Source: Diplonema papillatum (taxonomy: Eukaryota > Euglenozoa > Diplonemea > Diplonemida > Diplonemidae). From it: a stretch of DNA of 64,000 nt. Position numbers and translations under genes: made by a program. Where the stretch lies: assembly GCA_030068145.1 (NCBI GenBank), contig JAPJBO010000067.1, forward strand, positions 1-64,000, written 5' to 3'. Within the stretch, counting starts at the first letter, position 1. The number at the start of each line of letters is the position of its first letter. Positions 9,366 through 19,942 of the stretch are shown here, in pieces. A model generated the notes under the pieces. It was not told where the DNA came from. It was given only the letters and a program-made list of their open reading frames with translations, and searched no databases.

Positions 9366-11446
9366 ATGCTCGGTTCCCTAGTGGCGTGCGCGGCGGCGAT
9401 GGTGAGCGGATTCGGGCTCACCGAGTCGGATGACTACTACACGATCGACACGGGAGCGGACCTGGTGTTCCAGGTTCGTCGCACGGACTTGGGCCACACC
9501 ACTACGTCCGCTGGAGGCATCAATTCGATTGTCTACAAAGGAGTGGAGTACATGGAAGAACCAGGCCGTGACAGCCACATCAACTCGGGGTTCGACTGGC
9601 TGTACACCGACACCACCGAGGTGACTGTCAATGCGGTTGCAGTCGGCAGCGACATCATCAAAATCACCGTCGTGGGCGGGCAGCTGACGCACTACTACAT
9701 TGTCAAGAAGAACGAGGCGAAGATCTACATGGGCACCCACTGGTCTCTCATGACCACCGTCAAAACAGGGGTATGCGATGCTTTTTCTTATTCGTATCTT
9801 TAATAACAGTCAAAGAGAACGATGACAGCGTGTTCGGGAGCAGATTAGCCTAACGATCCCACTCACTAATCGACCGGCATGTACGAACAAACATCGCGCC
9901 TATGCTTATTATTATATTCTTCTTGTTGTTGACATAGCCGGGGGCCTTCACGAGGCGACACTGTTGACCGCGCCTTAATTGAGCTGCGGTCGCCGATCCC
10001 CCAACCGCCAGCATCATGTCCTTGACGAGACATCATCATTTTGTTTGCGGGCACTAGCGGAACTCACCTACTAGTAAGTCAAATGTAGTACGCTGCCAAC
10101 TACTAATTCTTAGTACCACTGTCAACAAAGCATTCATTGTTAACACAAAAATCATACCTACTGCCCGCCTCACAGCCTCAATGGTCAACCGGAGACCCTA
10201 AACCACCGAACGCTAAAAAAAAGGATGACCCCCTACGACGTGTTCGGGAACAAAGAGACCAACGATATCTGTGATCATCGCTGGTCTCTTTGTTCGGGAA
10301 CAAAGAGACCAGCGATATCTGTGATCATCGCATCAAAGATCTGTCGATGAAGTGGCACCTTTGCGAACTGCGATGAGAAGGTCATTGTAGAGAAGAATAC
10401 TGCTGATGTTTGCAGATCTTGACCATTTGTGGGAGTGGTTCTGGGGGCGTTTTGGTAGCTCGGGGCGGAGCTGACACACCTCCGCAACTTTGTCCAAAGT
10501 AACCGCGACTTGTATCACGTGGGTCTGCCCCGGCGCCTTCGCGCGCACCGTTGTAAAAATTCCTGCCTATCTTTCCTGAAAATGCTGTGCTTTTTTCCCG
10601 AAGATTTCTTTTTTCTCGGCAAACCCCCGTTTTCACATTTCTTCCCGGCCGATCCCGGTTTGCAGATGTAGACCGTCGGCCACCTGGTCCGGGCTCCTGG
10701 TAAGCTCCCCGACACTTCCCCGAAACTCCCTGATACTCAGCCCGATTTTGGTGGGAAAAATGGGCTGCCGGTGGGCAGGTGTCCAGGTTGGGTGGACAGA
10801 TGGGTGGATGGGGGTGCGCAGGTCGGTGGATGGGTGAACAGGTGGGTAGTTGGGTAGACGGGTGGGTGGATGGACGGGCAAGTAGGTGAGCTGTGTAACG
10901 GGTGTGCAGGGGGGGTAGGTGTGCTGGTGTGCTTCGGCTCTTTTGAGCCCGTCCGTGTTCCTCCTCCTCCGATCCTCTTCGTTGGCCACCTCGACAGCTC
11001 GCAGACGCAAGTTGCCATTCTTATGTGAATCTCTCCAATTCCCTTTTGGGTTTTGGTTTGTATCCACGCCCGCTATCTTCCCACTTTTGACCACGCTGCA
11101 GCAGCCACGTGCAAACCGGGCGGACCCAGTCGCTTTCCCCCATCTGGTCCCCGAACGACGAGCACGAGGTTAGCCTTCAGGCAATAAGCGATGGTTGGAA
11201 AGCCGCATCAGGAACCAGTCATCCCGGAATGGCTCTCCGAGCACATCGGGAAGATGCAGGCCTCGTCTTCCTCAGCTTGGATGATTCCCGGGGGCCCGTC
11301 TTCTCATCTGGATCGACGACCAACTGTTACGAACAAGAGGGACCCAACTGGTTAATTAAACCACAGCATTTCGCTTCATCACAGCGGTGGCGAGTGGAAT
11401 GTGACTTCTGCCCAGTGCCCTGAATGTCAACGCTGAGAGATCAGGT

Positions 11447-11506
<60 letters not shown>

Positions 11507-13593
11507 TTCTAATTAAAGACGCGCATGAATGGACCAGTCGAAGTCACTCCTCATAACGGACATCTTTTAAGCATGTGGTCAATTGGTGTGCGAAGGACTT
11601 GTTTCGTATCATTACGCGGCAGGTTCCAACGCAGCCAATTTTCGGTTTTGTACTGGCATGTCCACGGCGTGGTATTTTGTTCCAAAAGGGTTATCGAGAT
11701 GGTGAGTGTACTCCGCCAGGTGTAGAGTTTGCCAAGGGTAACGGTGCCATGTGTAGGTGTACGTCAAGCTCATTAGCTTTGGGCTCAGCACGGGGAGGGT
11801 GGGGAGGTGAATTATGGAGTCCACGTCCACTTATGCGGGGGGTTGTAGAGGGAAGAACCGGAAGTCTCCGGATGGTCGCAGCTTGCGTCTCGACTTCGGC
11901 CGGCGTCCCCGGGGCGAAGGCCCGCGCTTCCGTCTCTTCTGCTGGTCGTGCTCGGGTTGTTGCTGTAGCACCCGGCGGTGGTGCTGCCCCCGCTAGCACT
12001 GTCCTGGCCGCCGACTTCGCAGGTCCAGTAGTCCAATGCAGTCTTCACACGTCGGCACATCGTGCTGCAGGCACCCGTGGTGTGAGTTCCTGCAGCATTC
12101 CGCGATCGTCTTGCACTGCGTCATCCGTCAGATTGTGTTTGTATTGTATTTGCCCCCCTACCTCTATATTTCCTCTCTTCCATTCGGAGTCAAAGCAGCT
12201 ACGTCGAGTATTTTATGAAGAAGCAAACCCCGAGCCACAGCGAGCTTTTTTGTGTGTGGGGTTTATTATCCAAACAAAAAGGGTTTTGCTCTCTCTTTTG
12301 TTTTCCGCTTAAAATCCCACCCATTGAATTGAACCCTCGCAGATCCGATTCCTGTTCCGTCTCAACGCTAACTTGCTGCCCGATGGTCCTCCGGAGGGAG
12401 ACGTTCGTGACCCGACAGACTGGACGGTTGAACTGCCCCACATCGAATCGGCGGACGTCTTCGGGCTGCCGAACGGCGAAACGCGGTCGAAGCACTACAC
12501 AAACAAGCGCATGATGGACTGGAAATACTTCGGGGCGACGGGAACCAACGTCGGGATGTGGATCGTGCGTGCCACGCACGAGGGAGGATCCGGCGGCCCG
12601 TTCTACCGCAGCACGCAGGTGCAGACGCGGCCCGACACGCAGGAGCTCACGTACATCTTGAACTACGAACACACGCAAACCGAGGACTTCCGGACGGGGA
12701 ACCTGTGGGCGTACACGTTCGTCGTCAACGACGGCGCCGCCCCAGCGACGGACGTCGACTACTCATTCTACGGCGATCTGGACTTGGTCGGCTACGTGCC
12801 TTCGTCTGGCAGGGGAGCGGTGTACGGGTTCTGGTTCGGGGGTAGGAGGTATTCGCAGGTGTACACACTTGGCTTCCGGAACAGCGACGCACAGTACTGG
12901 GCTAAAGCGAACATATACACGGGAGGGTTCATGGCGGCCGGCATGCGCCCCGGCACGTACGAGATGACCGTTTTCAGTGACGAGTACGAAGTGTACACGT
13001 CGTCCGTGGTTGTCACAGCAGGTGAGACCACGGTTGTAGGCAGCTTCACGATCACCGAAGACCCGGCGTTCGACTCGGCGATCTTCCGCATTGGCGACTG
13101 GGACGGGACGCCGCTGGAATACCGGAACGGGGACAAGGTCAACTCGATGCACCCGTCGGACGTGCGGATGCAGTCGTGGACACCCGGACCGTTTGTTGTC
13201 GGGAGCAGCACGGACCGAGACTTCCCCTGCTACATGTGGAAGGACATCAACAACCACTTCGAGGTTCTGTTCAAGATGACCGAGGGCCAGATGGAGACGG
13301 GGCACACTGTGAGAATCGGGATCACTGCGACTCACGCGGGGGGAAGACCGAGCATCAAAGTCAACGAGTGGGAGTCGGCGATCCCGGCTTCTCCTGTGCA
13401 GCCGAAGTCGCGATCTCTGACGACGGGGTCGTACAGGGCAAACAACGCCATGCTTACGTACGATGTGCCCGCCACTGCTTGGAACACTACAGCCGAGTAC
13501 CAAGTTCTGACGATCATCGTGCAGAGTGGGAAGAAGCCGGTCGGGTACCTGAGCCCCGGTATCTCCATCGATTGCGTCGACCTGCTGGCCTAA
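9366..13593 (+). CDS. Rhamnogalacturonan lyase, PL4 family, copy 1
   Basis: Two exons, 9366-9770 and 12343-13593, join in phase 0 (donor GGG|GTATGC, acceptor CTCGCAG) to give about 551 residues, near the usual size of PL4 enzymes. These secreted enzymes cut the rhamnose-galacturonate backbone of pectin-type rhamnogalacturonan by beta-elimination. The N-terminus (MLGSLVACAAAMVSG) looks like a short signal peptide. The catalytic beta-sandwich fills roughly residues 20-280 and includes EGGSGGPFYR and YEHTQTEDFRTG, where the His matches the catalytic His region of fungal RGL4; Lys in SKHYTNKRMMD is the likely partner. A fibronectin-III-like domain (GTYEMTVFSDEYEVYTSSVV) and a C-terminal jelly-roll, CBM-like domain (FRIGDWDGTPLEYRNGDKV) follow. 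The intron is 2,572 bp, against about 407 bp in the other copies, and contains a 28S rRNA fragment. The catalytic residue assignments are by motif position only. Confidence 0.85.
9812..9895 (+). repeat. Dispersed repeat C, copy 1
   Basis: This block inside the lyase-1 intron (AGAGAACGATGACAGCGTGTT, AGATTAGCCTAACG, CCGGCATGTACGAACAAAC) matches 28830-28945. Both copies lie within about 1.5 kb of a 28S rRNA fragment. Shorter pieces of its right end (CCGGCACNTACGAACAA) recur near 8431 and 51750. Confidence 0.55.
10241..10330. repeat. Duplicated 41-bp block with 28-bp palindrome
   Basis: TGTTCGGGAACAAAGAGACC followed by ARCGATATCTGTGATCATCGC occurs twice. At the junction GGTCTCTTTGTTCGGGAACAAAGAGACC forms an almost perfect 28-bp palindrome (10283-10310). 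It lies in the intron of lyase copy 1. Confidence 0.8.
10760..10925. repeat. GGTGGGTGGATGG-type minisatellite
   Basis: Irregular repeats of GGTGGGTGGATGG, GGTGGGTAG and GGTGGACAG are all G-rich on the plus strand, so G-quadruplexes are possible. Located in the intron of lyase copy 1. Confidence 0.75.
11320..11533 (+). rRNA. 28S rRNA fragment inside lyase-1 intron
   Basis: The order of matches to eukaryotic 28S is clear: TTACGAACAAGAGGGA, TTAATTAAACCACAGCATT, GTGACTTCTGCCCAGTG, CTGAATGTCAACG, CGCGGGTAAACGGCGGGAG, TAACTATGACTCTCTTAAGG, TAGCCAAATGCCTCGTC and GACGCGCATGAATGGA. This is the domain IV-V region that contains the R2/I-PpoI target site. The small stem after GCCTCGTC has changed on both strands (GTCTT...AAGAC instead of the common GTCAT...GTGAC), a compensatory change. 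Similarity stops abruptly after ATGAATGGA. It is a fragment and not a complete gene. Confidence 0.85.
12125..12215 (+). mobile_element. A-type TIR element, right half only (lyase-1 intron)
   Basis: AGATTGTGTTTGTATTGTAT, the CCCCCTACCTCTATATTTCC tract and CAGCTACGTCGAGTATTTTA match the right half of the complete A copies in the introns of lyase genes 2 and 3. The left half is absent here. The longer intron of gene 1 can therefore be explained by replacement or insertion in the middle of an older A element. Confidence 0.75.
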
Positions 13594-16500
13594 GAGCTGC
13601 GTGTCCCAAGCCGTCGTCATTCAAATCAACAGCACCCGTCCCCCATCCCCTTTTCTCTTTCGCACAGGCATTCCGATGCGATCGATCTTGACGACTTTGG
13701 TGTGCCCCATACGATGACGCTCGTCAGATGGACAGTGGGCACACAATATGAGAAGCCGGACGTGCTGGTACATGAGCCGCAACCTTTCTTTCAAACTGCC
13801 CATCCAAAACAAAACGAATCCGTTTGATGCAAACAAACAACACGACGCGGAAAGAAAAATACTTTCATGCAGGCAAGCCGCATTCCGATGTTGTCCCCCC
13901 CCCTCCTTCCCCTCGGCTCTCGGGCACGGTGATGTGTCCGTGGCTTCAGGAACCAAATCGCAGGGGAAATGACGGGAGTTGTTGCTCTAGTTATTCGCCC
14001 CTCTACGACTTTTCTTCTCTTTGACGACGCGCAGGCAGAAAAACCAGTATCGGAGGGCGTGGTGCTTACTACGACGGAGGGTTGTGAGGCGAGGAAAGGA
14101 GAAACCGCACCAGGGTTCAACTGCTTCTTACAGCGCCTTGGTCGTTTTGACGATTCGTAGGCGGTGTGCGGAGTTCTCCGTTGTGGTTTGAAGCTCGCGA
14201 AGTCCTCGAGTAACTCGTAGCAGGTGCTTATTCAAGAAGAAGAAGAAGAAGCAACAAGAAACGTCGAAAGACACCAGACCCGCGCATCAACCTCGGTTGA
14301 ACGTCGGCAACACAAAAGTGTAGCGCCACAAGGTAGGCAGGAAAGTTCTCAAAATCATTGAAGAAGGCGGGACGGTTGGTCTCCGGGCGTGTGGACCGCG
14401 CATTCCAAACAAACTCCTGCAAAAAGGAGGCAAGGGCCGTCGCTCTCAGAAGAAAAGTCAAAAGAAAACACCCGCCGAAAATGGACGCCTCAATTTCTTT
14501 CTCCGCCCTCGCCGAGGAATGAAAGGCTCTTTTCGTGACGGGTGCGAAGACAGCAAAGTTGTTTGGCCGGCTAAAGCACCATCAAACCCCTTTGCCCCAC
14601 CACCTGCTGTCGTGCTCGCTGCCTGAGAGCAAGCGATGCTTTTGCATACAAAAGTCAAGGCCCACCAAAGACAGTGTTGCGAGAATACGGGTATCCAGAA
14701 CCGGACACTGTGTATCTTTCGTCCGTGCGGCCTACCATACAGGCAGTGCCGAATCAGTAAACTAAAACTTCTCGAAGTTCCCACGCATCAACAAATATTG
14801 CCAGCACATTCTTTTTCACAAAGCTGCATTTCTCATTGGCTTTGAAGATGTGCAAAGTGAATCTACCAGCCCCCCTGAGTTTTGAGGCAATTTGCTGCAC
14901 GCGTCGAATCCACCGTCCGAGCTGGTGGTTTAGTCTTGTTTCTTGACCTATTCTCGCACACACTTGTCTTTACTCCTTCCTCCCATTGCTTCTTTTGTTC
15001 TCATATTTCAGAATTCTCCAAGCAATGTACTGAAAAAAAAACGCCAGGAAAGAACATTTACGGGAAACCGGTACCACATGACAGGTTAAACGACGTCAAC
15101 GAAAGAAGTGCGCATGCAGGAAAACTCTTCCAGAGGGGTTTCTGGATACGTCGAAACGAAAACGACGTGCCTTCCTATGTTTATTGATCCGTGGATGCTT
15201 ATTGTCGTCAACCAGTCAAGACCCTAACTCCGGAAATGTTCCCAAAACATGCAATCTCAAAGAGAAATGATGTCTTAGGAAAACACATACAGAAGAAAAG
15301 TGGGAAACCCTTGTGCCGGCCGACGAATCCGGGCGAACAGCGCAAGGAGAAGAAGAAGTGCACACCAGGGAGCAAGGATGCAACAGTGCACTCACGATAT
15401 GCAAAAGCCTGAGTTGGAGCATAGTGCCGCGACTTCGTTAGCTGTGCCCTGTGGCTGATTGTCTGTACCGGCTTGTGTTCAGCGCAAGGGTCAAGCCCGA
15501 AGTACGCCACGCCTTGATACTTTGGCTCACTCGACCCGTCAGCCCCGTGGCTCTGCAATCGTGCTGAACACGCGAAGCCCCCGCCCCCTGGATGGGCTAG
15601 TGTGATACAAGCTGTCGCTCGTGGGAAGAAAGGGGAAAAGACTGATCCAAGCAACTTCTAGCGGCAAGTAAGAGAGGAAAAATTGCAAAGGGGGGAATCA
15701 ACCACCACCGAGTGTGCCAGTCTCCCTTTCCTATCGTTGGGGGCTGGAGGAACAATAAAGCTTATTTTTGCATCAATATACTAGTGATGCGACAGAAGTG
15801 CGTCCTTGCGTCAAACTCGTCTCTCTCGCTCTCTCTCTCTGTCTCTCTCTCGGAAAAGGTCAGCGCAGCAGCGATGCCTATGGGAGCACATGCAGGAGGG
15901 TCTCTCTTCAAGTATTTGCGCAACGCCCGCCCGCACCAGCTCTGCACTCATCAGCAGCGCATCTAGACGCACAGCCACCCAGACCGCTCACGCAACTGCG
16001 TTTGCAAGAAGAAGTTGGATTAGAGGCCAGTGCGTTAATCCGGAGCCAGGTCCGGGCAGCTGACTCCAGTTCCTGCACCGGTCTTCGCTCAGCGTGCTCG
16101 ACTGCTGCGAACAAACCCACCCAAGCCTCCACGGTCAACCGGAAACTTTTAAATCCACCGGCCTTCCTTGAAGCCCCACACGAATGGCGAAAGGAACCAA
16201 ATTCCTTGTCGGAAGATTCGAATAAAGGGCGGAAAGGTTTGCCCCAGTCTTCCGAATCTCATTCGCCGTTTGGTGGCTTTTGTGGGTGCTAGCAAGTCAG
16301 CGGTCGTCTGAGAGTATGCGGACCCTTCTTCGGAATATAACACTGCCTCTTGCACAAACGGAGAGCATGGGAGAGCATGGGACTGAGTAGAGCCTGGGAC
16401 TGAGTTGTGCCATGCTGGTCTAAGGGCGGCGGACCCGCGAATCCAATCAAAGCCGTTTCTTCTCGTACCACGAGACTACTGTGAACCAAACCGGTACGCC

Positions 16501-17879
16501 AACGCACGCCGCTGGGGTTGAGGCACGAACTATTATACAAGATCGAATCTAACGATTCCTTTCGGTTCGGTGTCTAATAACCCGTGAATTTCAAGCAAAC
16601 CAACGAAGCTTGCGGCAGATGTACTGGAGGCACCGCCTGTAACCGCAGGCGGCCCTCCTCGAGTATTTTACTGCAAAGCAAGTTTTTGTCAAAAAGAAGA
16701 CGCATTGGCCGAAAGGTCGCCTAGAGACTTCAAAGTCCCGGGCCCAAAGCAAGCATTTTACTTTGAGAAGCACGAAGCTGCGACGGAAGGGCGACCCTGC
16801 CTCACCCCGGTCTCAGCTGTCCCGATTCCCCAATGTCGGAATTATACGTGTTTTGTGTCGTTACTAGAAACAATGCATTGTTGGTACCAAAAGTTAGTAG
16901 TTGGCAGCGTACTAGCTGACACTCGCTTCTTCGATGACCAATAGCAATCCGAACGACAGGTTTACCGCACCCAACGCAGAGGAGCAAAAGTAGCTCGCCT
17001 TCCTTCCCTCCCTCTCTCTCCGTACCCACTTGCATCCTTTCTCTTCAGGCCCTCGACACCACTTCATGGGGTCAGCAGCAAGATCAGCAGCTTCCTGACC
17101 TCGCTTTTTCTCTAGTCATACAACACGTGGCAGCAGCGGTGGACGAGAGCGACGGATTCAACCAGACAGGCATGCCCCCGCGGGCTATATGCGCGAGTAC
17201 TGAATCCTTATTGTCGCCAATTCGGGAACCAACACCAGCCATCTCGTTCACTTTGCAAGTTTCTTCCGTATCTGAACTCAACTTGGCATCACTCTTCATC
17301 GCTTCTGATCAGCGGAATTGGAATGCTGGAAAGGAAGTGCGGACAAGTGCTGGAAGCAAAGGGTGGAAACCCAGAGAATGACTCCGATCAATGGAATTGC
17401 AATGATGAAAGGAAAGTGCGAACAAATGCTGGAAGCACAGGTTGGCAAAATCGGGCACGATTCCTGTTTGCAGATGAAGCGACTACATCTTCCGGGAGCG
17501 CAAGTGGCGCCTAGCGAACTCCTTTTTAAGGGACCGTCCGCCCCTGCACAAGTGCACAATCGCCGTCGACCGTACATCTATGCTGTTGTAGACGTCACCA
17601 ACGCTTACAGTGCCTTGTCGGGCCTGGAAACAGTCCGGTGTTTCATTCGAGATGGGCGCGTCTTTCTTTTTTGGAATTTCAAGCGATTTTAGCCCACCTT
17701 TTGCGGAAGGATGGGCAAGTATTTGTTCAGGGTGAAGGAAGACTTCTGCGGCAATCCTTAACTTCAATGAACGTGGGGAAGTGAGGGGTGGCAGAGCTCG
17801 TACACGGGGCAGCAACACAAGACACGCTCCTTCCAAGATTCACTACGATAAAGGAAGCCTTCCAAAGCGAAGAGAAAAC

Positions 17880-19942
17880 ATGCTCGGTTCCCTAGTGGCG
17901 TGCGCGGCGGCGATGGTGAGCGGATTCGGGCTCACCGAGTCGGATGACTACTACACGATCGACACGGGAGCAGACCTGGTGTTCCAGGTTCGTCGCACAG
18001 ACTTGGGCCACACCACTACGTCCGCTGGAGGCATCAATTCGATTGTCTACAAAGGAGTGGAGTACATGGAAGAACCAGGCCGTGACAGCCACATCAACTC
18101 GGGGTTCGACTGGCTGTACACCAACACCACCGAGGTGACTGTCAATGCGGTTGCAGTCGGCAGCGACATCATCAAAATCACCGTCGTGGGCGGGCAGCTG
18201 ACGCACTACTACATTGTGAAGAAGAACGAGGCGAAGATCTACATGGGCACCCACTGGTCTCTCATGACCACCGTCAAAACAGGGGTATGCGCCACCTGCC
18301 TTTTTTTACAAAAGCGCCAGCCTGAACGGAAATGCTCGACGATGCTGCCCGACAAAGAACAGAAGGGATCCCGAGTGCTGTAACTACCGAACCACGTGTT
18401 GAACGGACGTGAGGTCATGCGGGTCTACCCCTACACGAAAAATAACACAAACACAACAAATACAAACACAAACACAACAGATTGTGTTTGTATTGTATTT
18501 GCCCCCCTACCTCTATATTTCCCCTCTTCCATTCGGAGTCAAAGCAGCTACGTCGAGTATTTTATGAAGAAGCAAACCCTGAGCCACAGCGAGCTTTTTT
18601 GTGTGTGGGGTTTATTATCCAAACATAAAGGGTTTTGCTCTCTCTTTTGTTTTCCGCTTAAAATCCCACCCATTGAATTGAACCCTCGCAGATCCGATTC
18701 CTGTTCCGTCTCAACGCTAACTTGCTGCCCGATGGTCCTCCGGAGGGAGACGTTCGTGACCCGACAGACTGGACGGTTGAACTGCCCCACATCGAATCGG
18801 CGGACGTCTTCGGGCTGCCGAACGGCGAAACGCGGTCGAAGCACTACACAAACAAGCGCATGATGGACTGGAAATACTTCGGGGCGACGGGAACCAACGT
18901 CGGGATGTGGATCGTGCGTGCCACGCACGAGGGAGGATCCGGCGGCCCGTTCTACCGCAGCACGCAGGTGCAGACGCGGCCCGACACGCAGGAGCTCACG
19001 TACATCTTGAACTACGAACACACGCAAACCGAGGACTTCCGGACGGGGAACCTGTGGGCGTACACGTTCGTCGTCAACGACGGCGCCGCCCCAGCGACGG
19101 ACGTCGACTACTCATTCTACGGCGATCTGGACTTGGTCGGCTACGTGCCTTCGTCTGGCAGGGGAGCGGTGTACGGGTTCTGGTTCGGGGGTAGGAGGTA
19201 TTCGCAGGTGTACACACTTGGCTTCCGGAACAGCGACGCACAGTACTGGGCTAAAGCGAACATATACACGGGAGGGTTCATGGCGGCCGGCATGCGCCCC
19301 GGCACGTACGAGATGACCGTTTTCAGTGACGAGTACGAAGTGTACACGTCGTCCGTGGTTGTCACAGCAGGTGAGACCACGGTTGTAGGCAGCTTCACGA
19401 TCACCGAAGACCCGGCGTTCGACTCGGCGATCTTCCGCATTGGCGACTGGGACGGGACGCCGCTGGAATACCGGAACGGGGACAAGGTCAACTCGATGCA
19501 CCCGTCGGACGTGCGGATGCAGTCGTGGACACCCGGACCGTTTGTTGTCGGGAGCAGCACGGACCGAGACTTCCCCTGCTACATGTGGAAGGACATCAAC
19601 AACCACTTCGAGGTTCTGTTCAAGATGACCGAGGGCCAGATGGAGACGGGGCACACTGTGAGAATCGGGATCACTGCGACTCACGCGGGGGGAAGACCGA
19701 GCATCAAAGTCAACGAGTGGGAGTCGGCGATCCCGGCTTCTCCTGTGCAGCCGAAGTCGCGATCTCTGACGACGGGGTCGTACAGGGCAAACAACGCCAT
19801 GCTTACGTACGATGTGCCCGCCACTGCTTGGAACACTACAGCCGAGTACCAAGTTCTGACGATCATCGTGCAGAGTGGGAAGAAGCCGGTCGGGTACCTG
19901 AGCCCCGGTATCTCCATCGATTGCGTCGACCTGCTGGCCTAA
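17880..19942 (+). CDS. Rhamnogalacturonan lyase, PL4 family, copy 2
   Basis: Exons 17880-18284 and 18692-19942 give about 551 residues, the same structure as copy 1 with a 407-bp intron (donor GGG|GTATGC, acceptor CTCGCAG). The protein differs from copy 1 by one visible change in exon 1 (WLYTNTTE in place of WLYTDTTE); exon 2 looks identical. Signal peptide, catalytic motifs and the two C-terminal beta domains are all kept, so the enzyme should be active and secreted. The intron holds one full A-type element. The sequence upstream of the ATG (CACGCTCCTTCCAAGATTCA) is conserved in all three copies and may be part of the promoter or 5' UTR. Confidence 0.85.
18299..18564 (+). mobile_element. A-type TIR element, complete copy A1 (lyase-2 intron)
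   Basis: It begins 14 bp after the 5' splice site with T7-ACAAAAGCGCCAGC, then AAATGCTCGACGATGCTG. It ends with CAGCTACGTCGAGTATTTTA. The inverse of the right end (AAATACTCGACGTAGCTG) matches the left end at 15 of 18 bases. In between are GGATCCCGAGTGCTGTAACT, CCGAACCACGTGTTGAACG, GACGTGAGGTCATGCGGGTC, an ACACAAACACAACA run and a pyrimidine-rich tract. It makes up two thirds of the intron and encodes nothing. Confidence 0.8.

Noticed and set aside
11480-11500. R2-type retrotransposon at the 28S site
   Set aside because: The target sequence is present, but no reverse transcriptase or endonuclease coding sequence was found next to either 28S fragment.
12763-13620. 285-residue antisense ORF over lyase exon 2 (also at 19112 and 25343)
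   Set aside because: Antisense shadow of a GC-rich coding exon; no domain and no own start context.
16400-16560. Possible 28S/23S 3'-end match (TTCTTCTCGTACCACGAG and CCAACGCACGCCGCTGG, minus-strand sense), repeated at 22660-22800 and 27760-27890
   Set aside because: Only short interrupted matches to LSU rRNA and no run longer than about 10 identical bases that is diagnostic; not strong enough to call.
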